Translations under genes and position numbers: made by a program
DNA from: Mesorhizobium sp. B2-7-2
GTDB lineage: Bacteria > Pseudomonadota > Alphaproteobacteria > Rhizobiales > Rhizobiaceae
Reading direction: 5' to 3'
Assembly: GCF_006440775.1 (NCBI RefSeq)
Contig: NZ_VFTZ01000025.1
Location: forward strand, 24,375-88,374
DNA length: 64,000 bases
Shown: piece after piece, positions 26,151 through 34,237 of the stretch
Position numbering within the stretch: position 1 is the first letter of the stretch
Layout: each line of letters opens with the position of its first letter
Notes under the pieces: generated by a model
The model's database searches: none
What the model was told of the DNA's origin: nothing
What the model saw: only the letters and a program-made list of their open reading frames with translations

Positions 26151-26899
26151 AGCTCGCAGGCGTCGATGGCTGCAAGGCCGGCTGGATCGCCGTCCACCGC
26201 GAAGCGGACGCCGCGCCGTCGGTCTCGGTCTTCCCGAGCTTCCAGGCGCTGCTCGACGCGCTGCCGGATGCAACGATCGCCGTCGACATGCCGATCGGCC
26301 TGCCGGATTTTGCGAGCAGAGGCGGCCGCGGGCCGGAAGCGTTGGTGCGGCCTCTGCTCGGGGCGCGGCAATCCAGCGTGTTCGCCATCCCCTCGCGGGC
26401 GGCACTCTATGCCGATACCAGCGACTTCACCACGATCGAGGCCTGGTATGCGGCGCATCGGCTGGCAAGCGCGACGGCATTGGCAACGTCGGATCCGCCG
26501 CGCGGCGTTTCCATCCAGGCCTTCGGCATCTTTTCGAAGATCCGCGAGATCGATCAGCTGTTGATCACGCGACCGGAGTTGTGCAGCCGCATCTTCGAAT
26601 CGCATCCGGAAGTGGCGTTCTGCCGGCTGAATGGCGGCACGGCGATGGCCTTGCCGAAGAAGATCAAGGGAGCGGTCAACCCGGCCGGCATGGAGGAGCG
26701 CAAGGCGCTGCTTTGCCGGCACGGCTACAAGAAGGATTTTCTCGACCAGGCGCCGCCGCGCGGCGCGGCGAGCGACGACTTCCTCGACGCCGCGGCCATG
26801 ATGCTGATTGCCGAGCGCATCGCCAGCGGCGAGGCAAAACCTTCTCCAGATCCGCCATTGACCGATCGTTTCGGCATTCCCGTTGCGATCTGGGCGTGA
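26147..26899 (+). CDS. DUF429-family protein, predicted RNase-H-like fold
   Basis: The 250-aa protein starts at a GTG that overlaps the pdxY stop. It opens KLAGVDGCKAGWIAV, then IAVDMPIGLP near residue 45 and SHPEVAFCRLNGG near residue 150, and ends with a conserved SDDFLDAAAMMLIAERI. The conserved acidic residues (VDGCK, VDMPIGLP, DDxxDA) fit DUF429, predicted to have an RNase-H-like nuclease fold. The substrate is unknown. Translational coupling with pyridoxal kinase is clear; the functional link is not. Confidence 0.8.
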   Translation: MKLAGVDGCKAGWIAVHREADAAPSVSVFPSFQALLDALPDATIAVDMPIGLPDFASRGGRGPEALVRPLLGARQSSVFAIPSRAALYADTSDFTTIEAWYAAHRLASATALATSDPPRGVSIQAFGIFSKIREIDQLLITRPELCSRIFESHPEVAFCRLNGGTAMALPKKIKGAVNPAGMEERKALLCRHGYKKDFLDQAPPRGAASDDFLDAAAMMLIAERIASGEAKPSPDPPLTDRFGIPVAIWA

Positions 26900-27062
26900 C
26901 GAAGCCATGAATGCCGCATCGCGATTGCGACGGGCTCATCCGCAATTCGGCATTGCTCGCGACCGACTTTTGCCGCTAGAGGCTTTCCCAGACTTCAGGC
27001 AGACACCGCTCGAACACCCACATTCGTGCGCATCCAACCCGGAAAGGGCCCAGACGCCGCCC

Positions 27063-27704
27063 ATGCCTCACCTCCCCGAGCACCTCCTCGCCGGCTATCG
27101 CAACTTCATGGCCGGCCGCTATCCCTCGGAAAGCGACCGCTATCGCTCGCTGGCGCGCGAAGGCCAGGCGCCTGAAACGATGATCGTCGCCTGCTGCGAT
27201 TCCCGCTCAGCCCCGGAGGCGATCTTCGACGCCGGCCCCGGCGAGCTCTTCGTGCTGCGCAATGTCGCCAATCTGGTGCCGCCCTATGAGCCGGACGGCG
27301 AATATCACTCGACATCGGCCGCGCTGGAATTCGCCGTGCAGAGCCTGAAGGTCAAGAACATCGTGGTGATGGGCCACGGCCGCTGCGGCGGCATCCGTGC
27401 CGCTCTCGACACCAATTCCTCGCCGCTGTCGCCTGGCGACTTCATCGGCAAATGGATGAGCCTGATCGCGCCGGCCGCCGAGACGGTGGCCTCCAGTACC
27501 ATGATGACGGCGACCGAGCGCCAGACGGCGCTGGAACGCATTTCCATCCGCTATTCGATCGCCAATTTGAGGACCTTCCCTTGCGTCTCGATCCTGGAAG
27601 GCAAGGGACGGCTCTCGCTGCACGGCGCCTGGTTCGACATCTCGACCGGGGAGCTTTGGGTGATGAACAAGGAAACCGGCGATTTCGAGCGGCCCGAGCT
27701 GTAA
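27063..27704 (+). CDS. Beta-class carbonic anhydrase
   Basis: The protein has 213 aa from ATG 27063. Zinc ligands are visible as Cys45 in CDSR (with Asp46 and Arg48 of the catalytic dyad), His105 and Cys108 in GHGRCGG. The LFVLRNVANLVPP motif near residue 62 is also typical. It interconverts CO2 and bicarbonate in the cytoplasm. A small exported NTF2-like protein gene follows 10 bp downstream. Confidence 0.93.
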   Translation: MPHLPEHLLAGYRNFMAGRYPSESDRYRSLAREGQAPETMIVACCDSRSAPEAIFDAGPGELFVLRNVANLVPPYEPDGEYHSTSAALEFAVQSLKVKNIVVMGHGRCGGIRAALDTNSSPLSPGDFIGKWMSLIAPAAETVASSTMMTATERQTALERISIRYSIANLRTFPCVSILEGKGRLSLHGAWFDISTGELWVMNKETGDFERPEL

Positions 27705-27714
27705 CGGAGGGGCG

Positions 27715-28131
27715 ATGCACCGGACCTGGCGGAGGTTCCTTCTCGCGGCGGCGCTGCTCATGTCCACGGTCGCGCGTGCCAGCGCCGACGACGGCGCCAT
27801 CATCGACCGCTGGTATTCGGCGCTGCTGGCCGCCGACAGGACCGAGCTTTCCGAATTGCTTGCCGACGACGTGCGCATGAAGCTGGACGATATCGGCGTC
27901 GTGCAGACCAAGCAGGATTTCATCGCCTCGATCGACGAATGGCAGGGCGCGGTGGCGGGCGCCGCGATCCGTCATCGCATCGAAAAGAGCGAGAACGGCG
28001 AGACCACGGTGCTCGCCTGCTACGACTTCCCCAGCAACGACATGCTGATGCGCGAGACTTTTGCCATCGCCGGCGGCCGCATCGTCGCCAGCACCCAGAC
28101 GGCGGTGGCGCAGGACTGCAGCGCCTATTAG
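27715..28131 (+). CDS. Exported SnoaL/NTF2-like small protein
   Basis: The 138-aa protein has a signal peptide (about residues 1-22, ending SARASA-like) followed by DDGAIIDRWYSALLAADRTELSELLADDVRMKLDDIGVVQTKQDFIASIDEW. This is the first-helix pattern of the SnoaL/NTF2-like fold. It is probably periplasmic. The gene follows the carbonic anhydrase by 10 bp. The fold call is moderate and the ligand unknown. Confidence 0.65.
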   Translation: MHRTWRRFLLAAALLMSTVARASADDGAIIDRWYSALLAADRTELSELLADDVRMKLDDIGVVQTKQDFIASIDEWQGAVAGAAIRHRIEKSENGETTVLACYDFPSNDMLMRETFAIAGGRIVASTQTAVAQDCSAY

Positions 28132-28135
28132 TGTT

Positions 28136-28361
28136 TGCGTTGGCAGGCGCATGCCTTGGCGATTGGCCGTAACGCCCGTCTGTTCGTCATCCACGGGCGG
28201 AGCAAGGAGCGAAGCGACGCGGCGCAGACCCGAGGATCCATTCCGTTACGTCGAGGCGTTGCCACGGTGCAGAATTCTGCTCCGCTGCGTTCCTCGGCTA
28301 AAGTCACGGAATGGATCCTCGGGTCCGCGCTCCGCTTCGCGTCGCTCCGCCCGTGGATGAC
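28136..28361 (-). repeat. Dispersed repeat, copy 2 (inverted relative to 22181-22411)
   Basis: It begins 5 bp after the stop of the NTF2-like gene. The left tail (TGCGTTGGCAGG...GATTGGCCG.AACGCCC) matches the inverted right tail of copy 1. The body (GTCATCCACGGGCGGAGCAAGGAGCGAAGCG) matches its body. The remaining gap to 28542 holds a hairpin-like TTTCACCGTTTC.CGGAAACG segment (28387-28412), also seen at 42295-42315, and no gene. Confidence 0.7.
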
Positions 28362-28542
28362 GAGGTTCGGTTTGCGATGAACCAGCGCATTTCACCGTTT
28401 CGCGGAAACGGCGAGCCGCCTTACCCCTTGAATGTCCATGGCGAATCCCAGGGCTACCCTTGTTGCGCGCTGCGTAGCATCGTCCTACATCCGGGGCAGC
28501 CTGCCGCTCCCAATTCACCGAACTTCCCAGTTGGATTTGCTC

Positions 28543-30591
28543 ATGTCAAAAACCGTCGACCTCGCCGCCCATCCGCTGACCGTCTGGCAAGGGCCGCTCG
28601 GCCTGCCGGATTTCTCGCGCATCGGCGACAATGATTTCGGGCCGGTCTTCGACGCGGCGCTGGCGGCGCATCAGGCCGAGATCGACGCGATCGCCGGCAA
28701 CAGCGAGATGCCGACCGTCGAGAACACACTTGCCGCGCTCGAGCTTGCCGGCGAGGCGCTCGACCGTGTCTCGTCGATCTTCTGGTGCCGCGCCGGCGCT
28801 CATACCAACGACACGATCCAGGCGATGGAGCGCGAGGTTTCGCCAAAGATGTCGCGGCATTTCTCGGCGATCTCGATGAACGAAAAACTGTTTGCCCGCA
28901 TCGACGACCTCTATCAGCGGCGCGACAGCCTCAAGCTCGATGCCGAGACGCTGCGCGTTCTGGAAAAGACCTGGAAAGGCTTTGTCCGGTCGGGCGCGAA
29001 ACTCGACGCCGAGGGCAAGAAGCGGCTCGCGGCCATCAATGAGGAACTTTCCTCGCTCGGCACCAAATTCGGCCAGAACGTGCTGGCCGACGAGCGTGAC
29101 TGGGCGCTGTTCCTCGACGAGGCCGACCTTGCCGGCCTGCCGGACTTTTTGAAGAGCGCGATGGCGGAAGCGGCCGAAATGCGCGGCCAGAAGGGCCGTT
29201 ACGCGGTGACGCTGTCGCGCTCGATCTACGAGCCATTCTCGACATTTTCCGAGCGCCGCGACCTGCGCGAGATCGCGTTCAAGGCGTTCATCATGCGTGG
29301 CCAGAATGGCGGCGCCTCCGACAATACCGATGTCGTGCGCGACATGCTGAAGCTGCGCGCCGAGAAGGCGAAGCTGCTGGGCTACGGCTCCTTCGCGGCG
29401 CTGAAGCTCGACGACACGATGGCAAAAACGCCGAAGGCCGTGCACGAGCTGCTCGACCCGGTCTGGGAAAAGGCGCTGGAGAAGGCCGCGGCCGACCAGA
29501 AGGAACTGGAGCGGCTGGCCGCGAATGCCGGCAGCAACGAGAAGTTCGCAGCGTGGGACTGGCGCTTCTACCAGGAGAAGCTGCGCGCCGAGAAATTCGC
29601 TTTCGACGAAGCTGAGTTGAAGCCTTACCTGCAGCTCGAACGTGTCATCGAAGCCTGCTTCGATGTGGCGACGCGCCTGTTCGGCATTACCTTCGAAGAG
29701 AAGAAGGGCATTACAGCCTGGCATCCCGACGCGCGTGTTTTCGTGGTGAAGAATGCCGACGGCAGCGAACGCGGCCTGTTCCTCGCCGATTATTTCGCGC
29801 GGCCCTCAAAGCGCTCCGGCGCCTGGATGAGCGCGCTTCGGTCCGGTTACAAGCTCGGCGACGGCGCCAAGCCGGTGATCTACAACATCATGAATTTCGC
29901 CAAGCCGCCGGCCGGCGAGGCAGCGCTTCTGTCGGTCGACGAGGCAAAGACGCTGTTCCACGAGTTCGGCCACGCGCTGCACGGCATGCTGACCGACGTC
30001 ACCTGGCCGTCGGTTTCGGGCACTTCGGTCAGCCGCGATTTCGTCGAATTGCCCTCGCAGCTCTATGAGCACTGGCTGACCGTGCCGGCGGTGCTGGAAA
30101 AGCATGCGCTGCACGTCAAGACCGGCAAGCCGATGCCGAAGGCGCTGCTCGACAAGATGCTCGCCGCCCGCACCTTCGGCGCCGGTTTCGCCACGGTCGA
30201 GTTCACCGCCTCGGCGCTGATCGACATGGCCTATCATGCGCGACCTGACGCGCCCGCCGAGCCGCTTCGGTTCGAGGCCGAAACGCTCGAAAAGCTGCAT
30301 ATGCCCGACACGATCGCAATGCGCCACCGCACCCCGCATTTCGGCCATGTCTTCGCCGGCGACGGATATTCAGCCGGCTATTATTCCTACATGTGGTCGG
30401 AAGTGCTCGACGCCGATGCCTTCTCGGCGTTCGAGGAGACGGGCGATGCCTTCAATCCGGAACTCGCCGAGCGGCTTCTGAAGAACATCTATGCCGCGGG
30501 TGGGTCGAAGGATCCGGAGGAGCTTTATACGGCCTTCCGGGGGAAGATGCCTTCGCCTGAAGCGATGATGGTGAAGCGGGGACTGGTGTAG
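28543..30591 (+). CDS. M3-family zinc oligopeptidase (PrlC/Dcp-like)
   Basis: The protein has 682 aa from ATG 28543. The zinc motif is FHEFGHALHGML (His and Glu of HExxH near residue 470), with a downstream Glu ligand about 25 residues later in DFVELPSQLYEHW. It has the long helical N-terminal half of the M3 family (ENTLAALELAGEALDRVSSIFW) and no signal peptide. It degrades oligopeptides in the cytoplasm. The upstream region is occupied by repeats, so its promoter must lie within or between them. Confidence 0.9.
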   Translation: MSKTVDLAAHPLTVWQGPLGLPDFSRIGDNDFGPVFDAALAAHQAEIDAIAGNSEMPTVENTLAALELAGEALDRVSSIFWCRAGAHTNDTIQAMEREVSPKMSRHFSAISMNEKLFARIDDLYQRRDSLKLDAETLRVLEKTWKGFVRSGAKLDAEGKKRLAAINEELSSLGTKFGQNVLADERDWALFLDEADLAGLPDFLKSAMAEAAEMRGQKGRYAVTLSRSIYEPFSTFSERRDLREIAFKAFIMRGQNGGASDNTDVVRDMLKLRAEKAKLLGYGSFAALKLDDTMAKTPKAVHELLDPVWEKALEKAAADQKELERLAANAGSNEKFAAWDWRFYQEKLRAEKFAFDEAELKPYLQLERVIEACFDVATRLFGITFEEKKGITAWHPDARVFVVKNADGSERGLFLADYFARPSKRSGAWMSALRSGYKLGDGAKPVIYNIMNFAKPPAGEAALLSVDEAKTLFHEFGHALHGMLTDVTWPSVSGTSVSRDFVELPSQLYEHWLTVPAVLEKHALHVKTGKPMPKALLDKMLAARTFGAGFATVEFTASALIDMAYHARPDAPAEPLRFEAETLEKLHMPDTIAMRHRTPHFGHVFAGDGYSAGYYSYMWSEVLDADAFSAFEETGDAFNPELAERLLKNIYAAGGSKDPEELYTAFRGKMPSPEAMMVKRGLV

Positions 30592-30596
30592 CGCCC

Positions 30597-30752
30597 TTTT
30601 TCCTTCTCCCCTTGTGGGAGAAGGTGGATCGGCGCGCAGCGCCGAGACGGATGAGGGGTGTTCCAGGGAACGCCAGCGCCTCACTCCGCTGGAACACCCC
30701 TCATCCGTCGCCTTCGGCGACACCTTCTCCCACAAGGGGAGAAGGGGAAGCG
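30597..30752. repeat. Palindromic repeat (CTTCTCCCCTTGTGGGAGAAGG family), copy 1
   Basis: The arms CCTTCTCCCCTTGTGGGAGAAGG and its inverted match CCTTCTCCCACAAGGGGAGAAGG flank inner arms GATGAGGGGTGTTCCAG / CTGGAACACCCCTCATC. It lies between converging genes and could act as a bidirectional terminator-like hairpin. Its right part is also the translated C-terminus of the M81 peptidase gene. A second full copy is at 61327-61553. Confidence 0.75.
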
Positions 30753-32221
30753 CGCCACGGATCCGCCACCCGCGGCCAGATCGGCCGCGTCAGCTTCTTG
30801 TAGTCCGTCACCGCCGGATTGCTTGGATAGGAACTCGGCGCGGCGACATAGATGATCTCGGCGGCGATCGGCGCGAAGCCGGCGTAGAAATGGTTCGTCG
30901 ATTTGATCAGCAGGACGTCCTTCGACAGCGGATCGATGCCGATGTTGGAAAAGATATCGGGCTCGAAGGTCTGGGTGCGGTTGGTGTTCAAGATGACATC
31001 GACCTCGGTGTCTTCGATGCGCACCACCCCCGACGGCCCCAGCTTCACGCGGCTCGGCCCGAAGCTCTGCCATCCTTCGTTGGTTGTCTTCAGCACCCTG
31101 ACGCGGGCGTCGATCGGCTCGCCGGCCTGAGGGCCGGCCTTGCCGCCGAAGCGCAGGTCGATGACCGCGCCCTCGCCGGCCGCGTGGCAGAAGGTGACCG
31201 CGACCGGATCCCAGATCGTTGCCACGCCGACCTTGCCTACGCCGCGCTTAAGCAGCTCGCGCAGCACAATGGTGCCGTCGCCCGGCACGCCGCCGCCCGG
31301 ATTGTCCCAGATGTCGGCGATCACGACCGGCTTGTCCTTGCGCTCGGCGCGCACGGCTAGCGCCCGCTCGATGCCGGCCGATGCAGACAGCATCGTCATG
31401 GCGGTCTTCTCGCGCAGGTCATAGAGCTCGCGCCCGAGCGTTTCGGCGAGCTTGTCGCCCTTTGCCTTGTCGTTGTCGGTGACGACCAGGATGCGCGTGC
31501 CCATTTCGGGCACGTCGGCGGCCATGAAGCCGTGGATGACCGAGACCGACAGCACGCCGTCCTTGCCATGCAGTGCCTTGATCCTGTCGACGAAGGAGCG
31601 CATCGGCTCGCGGCTGGTCGGCAGCACCTGGATCATGCGGCAGTCGAAGGTCGAGATCACCGGCTTGATCTCGCCGCGCGCCGCGGCAAGGCCGAGCTCG
31701 ACGACGTGCTCGCCGCGCTCGTAGAAATCGGTGTGCGGGAATTCGAGGAAGTAGGCCATGATGTCGCAAGCCGCGACGCGCTTCGGCGTTAAATGGCTGT
31801 GCGGATCGAACTCCGAGGCGATCACGACTTTCGGGCCGACGATGGCGCGCACGCGCTCCAAGAGATCGCCTTCGCAATCGTCATAGCCCTGCGCGACCAT
31901 GGCGCCATGCAATCCCAGGATCACCGCATCGACCGGCAAGGCGGCCTTGAGCTGATCGAGGATCTCGTCGCGCAGCGCTTCATAGGTCTGCCGTTGCACC
32001 AGGCCGCCGGGCTCCGCCCAGGTGGCGGTGCCTTCGATGATGGTCAGCCCTTCCTTCGCGGCGCGCTTGCGCAGCGCCACGATCGGCGAGGAGCAGAGCG
32101 TCGGCGTCTCCGGATGTTTTCCGGGGCCGGCATAGAAGGCCATCTCGAAGGAAGCCCGGTCGGTCGGGACCGGGGAGAAGGTGTTGGTTTCCGTCGCCAG
32201 CGAGGCGGTGAAGATGCGCAT
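30701..32221 (-). CDS. M81-family metallopeptidase (MlrC/microcystinase-like)
   Basis: The protein has 506 aa from ATG 32221. It opens RIFTASLATETNTFSPVPTD, the M81 signature. Later come ILGLHGAMVAQGYDDCEGDLLERVRAIVG, SEFDPHSHLTPKRVAACD and IADIWDNPGGGVPGDGT, which supply conserved His/Asp/Glu residues. The final part (about 16 residues from WRASPSP) is encoded by the palindromic repeat, so the native C-terminus has probably been replaced or extended. M81 enzymes were described in microcystin degradation; most rhizobial members have unknown substrates. It follows the CUT1 permease genes by 21 bp. Confidence 0.82.
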   Translation of the reverse strand: MRIFTASLATETNTFSPVPTDRASFEMAFYAGPGKHPETPTLCSSPIVALRKRAAKEGLTIIEGTATWAEPGGLVQRQTYEALRDEILDQLKAALPVDAVILGLHGAMVAQGYDDCEGDLLERVRAIVGPKVVIASEFDPHSHLTPKRVAACDIMAYFLEFPHTDFYERGEHVVELGLAAARGEIKPVISTFDCRMIQVLPTSREPMRSFVDRIKALHGKDGVLSVSVIHGFMAADVPEMGTRILVVTDNDKAKGDKLAETLGRELYDLREKTAMTMLSASAGIERALAVRAERKDKPVVIADIWDNPGGGVPGDGTIVLRELLKRGVGKVGVATIWDPVAVTFCHAAGEGAVIDLRFGGKAGPQAGEPIDARVRVLKTTNEGWQSFGPSRVKLGPSGVVRIEDTEVDVILNTNRTQTFEPDIFSNIGIDPLSKDVLLIKSTNHFYAGFAPIAAEIIYVAAPSSYPSNPAVTDYKKLTRPIWPRVADPWRASPSPLVGEGVAEGDG

Positions 32222-32242
32222 GAACGCTCCGTGCAATGGAAG

Positions 32243-33067
32243 CTACTTAACCGCGCCGAGCGCAAGGCCTCTGACCAGATAGCGCTGCAGCCAGATGAAG
32301 AGGATCGCCACCGGCAGCGTCGCCAGCAGCGTGGCCGCCATGACATGGTGCCATTCGATCGTATAGCGGCCGGCGACCAGCGAGAAAACCTGGATCGGCA
32401 GCGTGTAGCTTTCCTGGCTGCGCAGCATGGTGAGCGCCACGACGAACTCGTTCCAGGCGTTGATGAAGGTGAAGATCGCCGTCACCGCGATTGCCGGCAG
32501 GCAAAGCGGCAGGAAGACCTTGCGCAGCGTCAGCCAACGTCCGGCGCCTTCCATCCAGGCCGCCTCCTCAAGGTCGCGCGGGATGGTGTCGAAATAGCTC
32601 TGCAGCATCCAGACGGTGAAGGCGACGTTGAAGGCCATGTAGATGAAGCCGAGCGCGGTGGTGCTCTCGACCAGCCCCCAGGCCGCCATCAGCCGGAACA
32701 GGCCAAGCACCAGCACGATCGGCGATATCATCTGCGAGATCAAAAGGAACTGCCGGAAGGCACCGTAGCCGCCGAAGCGGAAGCGCGACATGGCGTAGGC
32801 CGCCGGCACCGAGATCAGGATCGCGCCGATGGTCGCCAGCGCCGAGACATAGAGCGAATTGAGCAGCGCCTGGCCGAAACCGGTCGCCACCCACATGTCG
32901 GCGAAATTCGACCAGCGGAATTCGCTCGGCCACCAAGTGGGCGTCAGCACCTCCGTGCGCGGCTTGACGGCGGTGAGGAACATGACGGCGAAGGGGAAGA
33001 TCGTCACCGCGATCAATGGGGCCAGCAGAACCCAGGCGACGATGGTTCGTTTCATCTTGCTGTTCAT
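32243..33067 (-). CDS. CUT1-type ABC transporter permease (MalG-like)
   Basis: The 274-aa protein has about six membrane segments and the EAA loop EEAAWMEGAGRWLTLRKVFLPLCLPAIA (near residue 175). This is the LacG/MalG type, with the final segment close to the C-terminus. It overlaps the upstream permease gene by 4 bp. With the partner permease, binding protein and the divergent ATPase it forms one importer. Confidence 0.9.
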   Translation of the reverse strand: MNSKMKRTIVAWVLLAPLIAVTIFPFAVMFLTAVKPRTEVLTPTWWPSEFRWSNFADMWVATGFGQALLNSLYVSALATIGAILISVPAAYAMSRFRFGGYGAFRQFLLISQMISPIVLVLGLFRLMAAWGLVESTTALGFIYMAFNVAFTVWMLQSYFDTIPRDLEEAAWMEGAGRWLTLRKVFLPLCLPAIAVTAIFTFINAWNEFVVALTMLRSQESYTLPIQVFSLVAGRYTIEWHHVMAATLLATLPVAILFIWLQRYLVRGLALGAVK

Positions 33068-33933
33068 GCCCGCTGCTCCCGCATGGCCAGCCGCACATAG
33101 ATCATGGTGAAGACGAGCAGGATCGCGAACATCACCAGCGACACGGCTGAAGCCTCGCCCAGTTTGCCGATGCGGAAGGCGAGCTTGTAGAGATGGGTCA
33201 CCAATATGTCGGTCGAGTTCGCCGGCCCCCCTTGGGTCATCACCCAGATGATCGGGAACGAGTTGAAGACATAGATGGTGTTGAGCACGATCGCGATGTT
33301 GATGAACGGCTTCAGGAGCGGAAAGGTGATCTCGCGGAACTGCTGGAAATGCGTCGCGCCCTCGAGTGCCGCCGCCTCATAGAGATCGTCGGGGATCGAG
33401 GACAGGCCGCCGAGGAAGATCGTGGTGGTGAACGGCACCGTCACCAATATGCCGATCAGCACCTGCATCGGGAAGGCGGTCTCGGCGCTCGCCAGCCACT
33501 GGATGTTCTGGCTGATCAGGCCGAGCTTCATCAGCGCCGAATTCAGCATGCCGCTCTCGCCGTTGAGCGCCCAGCGCCAGACCACCGCCGTCATGGTCAG
33601 CGACACCGCCCAAGGCAGCATGATGACGACACGGGCGAGGCCGCGGCCGTAGAAGTCCGTGTTGAGGATGATCGCCACCGGGATCGACAAAAGCAGCGCG
33701 CCGCCGACCACGAGCACCGTCCACAGCGCGGTGCGCCAAAGCGCTGCGACGAAATCGGGATCGGCGGCGAGCGCCGCGAAATTGGCGAGACCGCTGAACT
33801 CGCGCAACTGACCGAAGCGGTTGACGTCATGCGTCGAGATCTGGATCAGGTCCCAGACCGGCCAGAAGATCACCACCGCCGCCAAGAACAGGCTGGGCAG
33901 CGTCAGGAGATAGGGCAGGAGACGATTTTGCAT
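33064..33933 (-). CDS. CUT1-type ABC transporter permease (MalF/UgpA-like)
   Basis: The 289-aa protein has six predicted membrane segments and the EAA loop YEAAALEGATHFQQFREITFPLLKPFI near residue 200. The N-terminal LLPYLLTLPSLFLAAVVIFWPV is typical of LacF/UgpA permeases. It is separated from the binding-protein gene by 304 bp containing a terminator hairpin. Confidence 0.9.
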   Translation of the reverse strand: MQNRLLPYLLTLPSLFLAAVVIFWPVWDLIQISTHDVNRFGQLREFSGLANFAALAADPDFVAALWRTALWTVLVVGGALLLSIPVAIILNTDFYGRGLARVVIMLPWAVSLTMTAVVWRWALNGESGMLNSALMKLGLISQNIQWLASAETAFPMQVLIGILVTVPFTTTIFLGGLSSIPDDLYEAAALEGATHFQQFREITFPLLKPFINIAIVLNTIYVFNSFPIIWVMTQGGPANSTDILVTHLYKLAFRIGKLGEASAVSLVMFAILLVFTMIYVRLAMREQRA

Positions 33934-34061
33934 CGGCTGGTTTGTATCGCGTTGCGAGCTATCAGCGGCGCTGGCTTGCCAGCTAGCCTAATCTCGACCT
34001 GTTCCTTGTTGGGGCTCAGTTCAAATTCCTTCCCTGCGTCGGCGCTGCCCCTCATCTGGCT

Positions 34062-34118
34062 GCCGCTTCTTTCTCCCCGTCACTATACGGGGAGAAATGC
34101 CCGGCAGGGCAATGAGGG
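34062..34118. repeat. Partial palindromic repeat in the ABC operon gap
   Basis: GCCCCTCATCTGGCTGCCG...TTCTCCCCGTCACTATACGGGGAGAAATGCCCGGCAGGGCAATGAGGGGC folds as a nested hairpin (TTCTCCCCGT / ACGGGGAGAA and GCCCCTCAT / ATGAGGGGC). It is a degenerate relative of the 30597 and 61327 family. The 304-bp gap 33934-34237 contains this element and the terminator, and no gene. Confidence 0.6.
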
Positions 34119-34179
34119 GCGGCGCCAACTTTGGCGGCCTTCTCGGTTTAGCCATTTCCGCGGCCGTCGCAGCCTCTTC

Positions 34180-34218
34180 TAAAAAGTGTGGCGCGCTCCG
34201 ACGGGTGGAGCGCGCCAC
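34180..34218 (-). terminator. Hairpin terminator between the binding-protein gene and its permeases
   Basis: Read on the minus strand, GTGGCGCGCTCC (34218-34207) pairs with GGAGCGCGCCAC (34199-34188) over a 7-nt loop. It is followed by ACTTTTTAG (T-run at 34185-34181). The stem is a perfect 12 bp. It starts 20 bp after the binding-protein stop and should favour high binding-protein output over permeases. Confidence 0.8.
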
Positions 34219-34237
34219 GGGCGCAGGGAGATACGCC

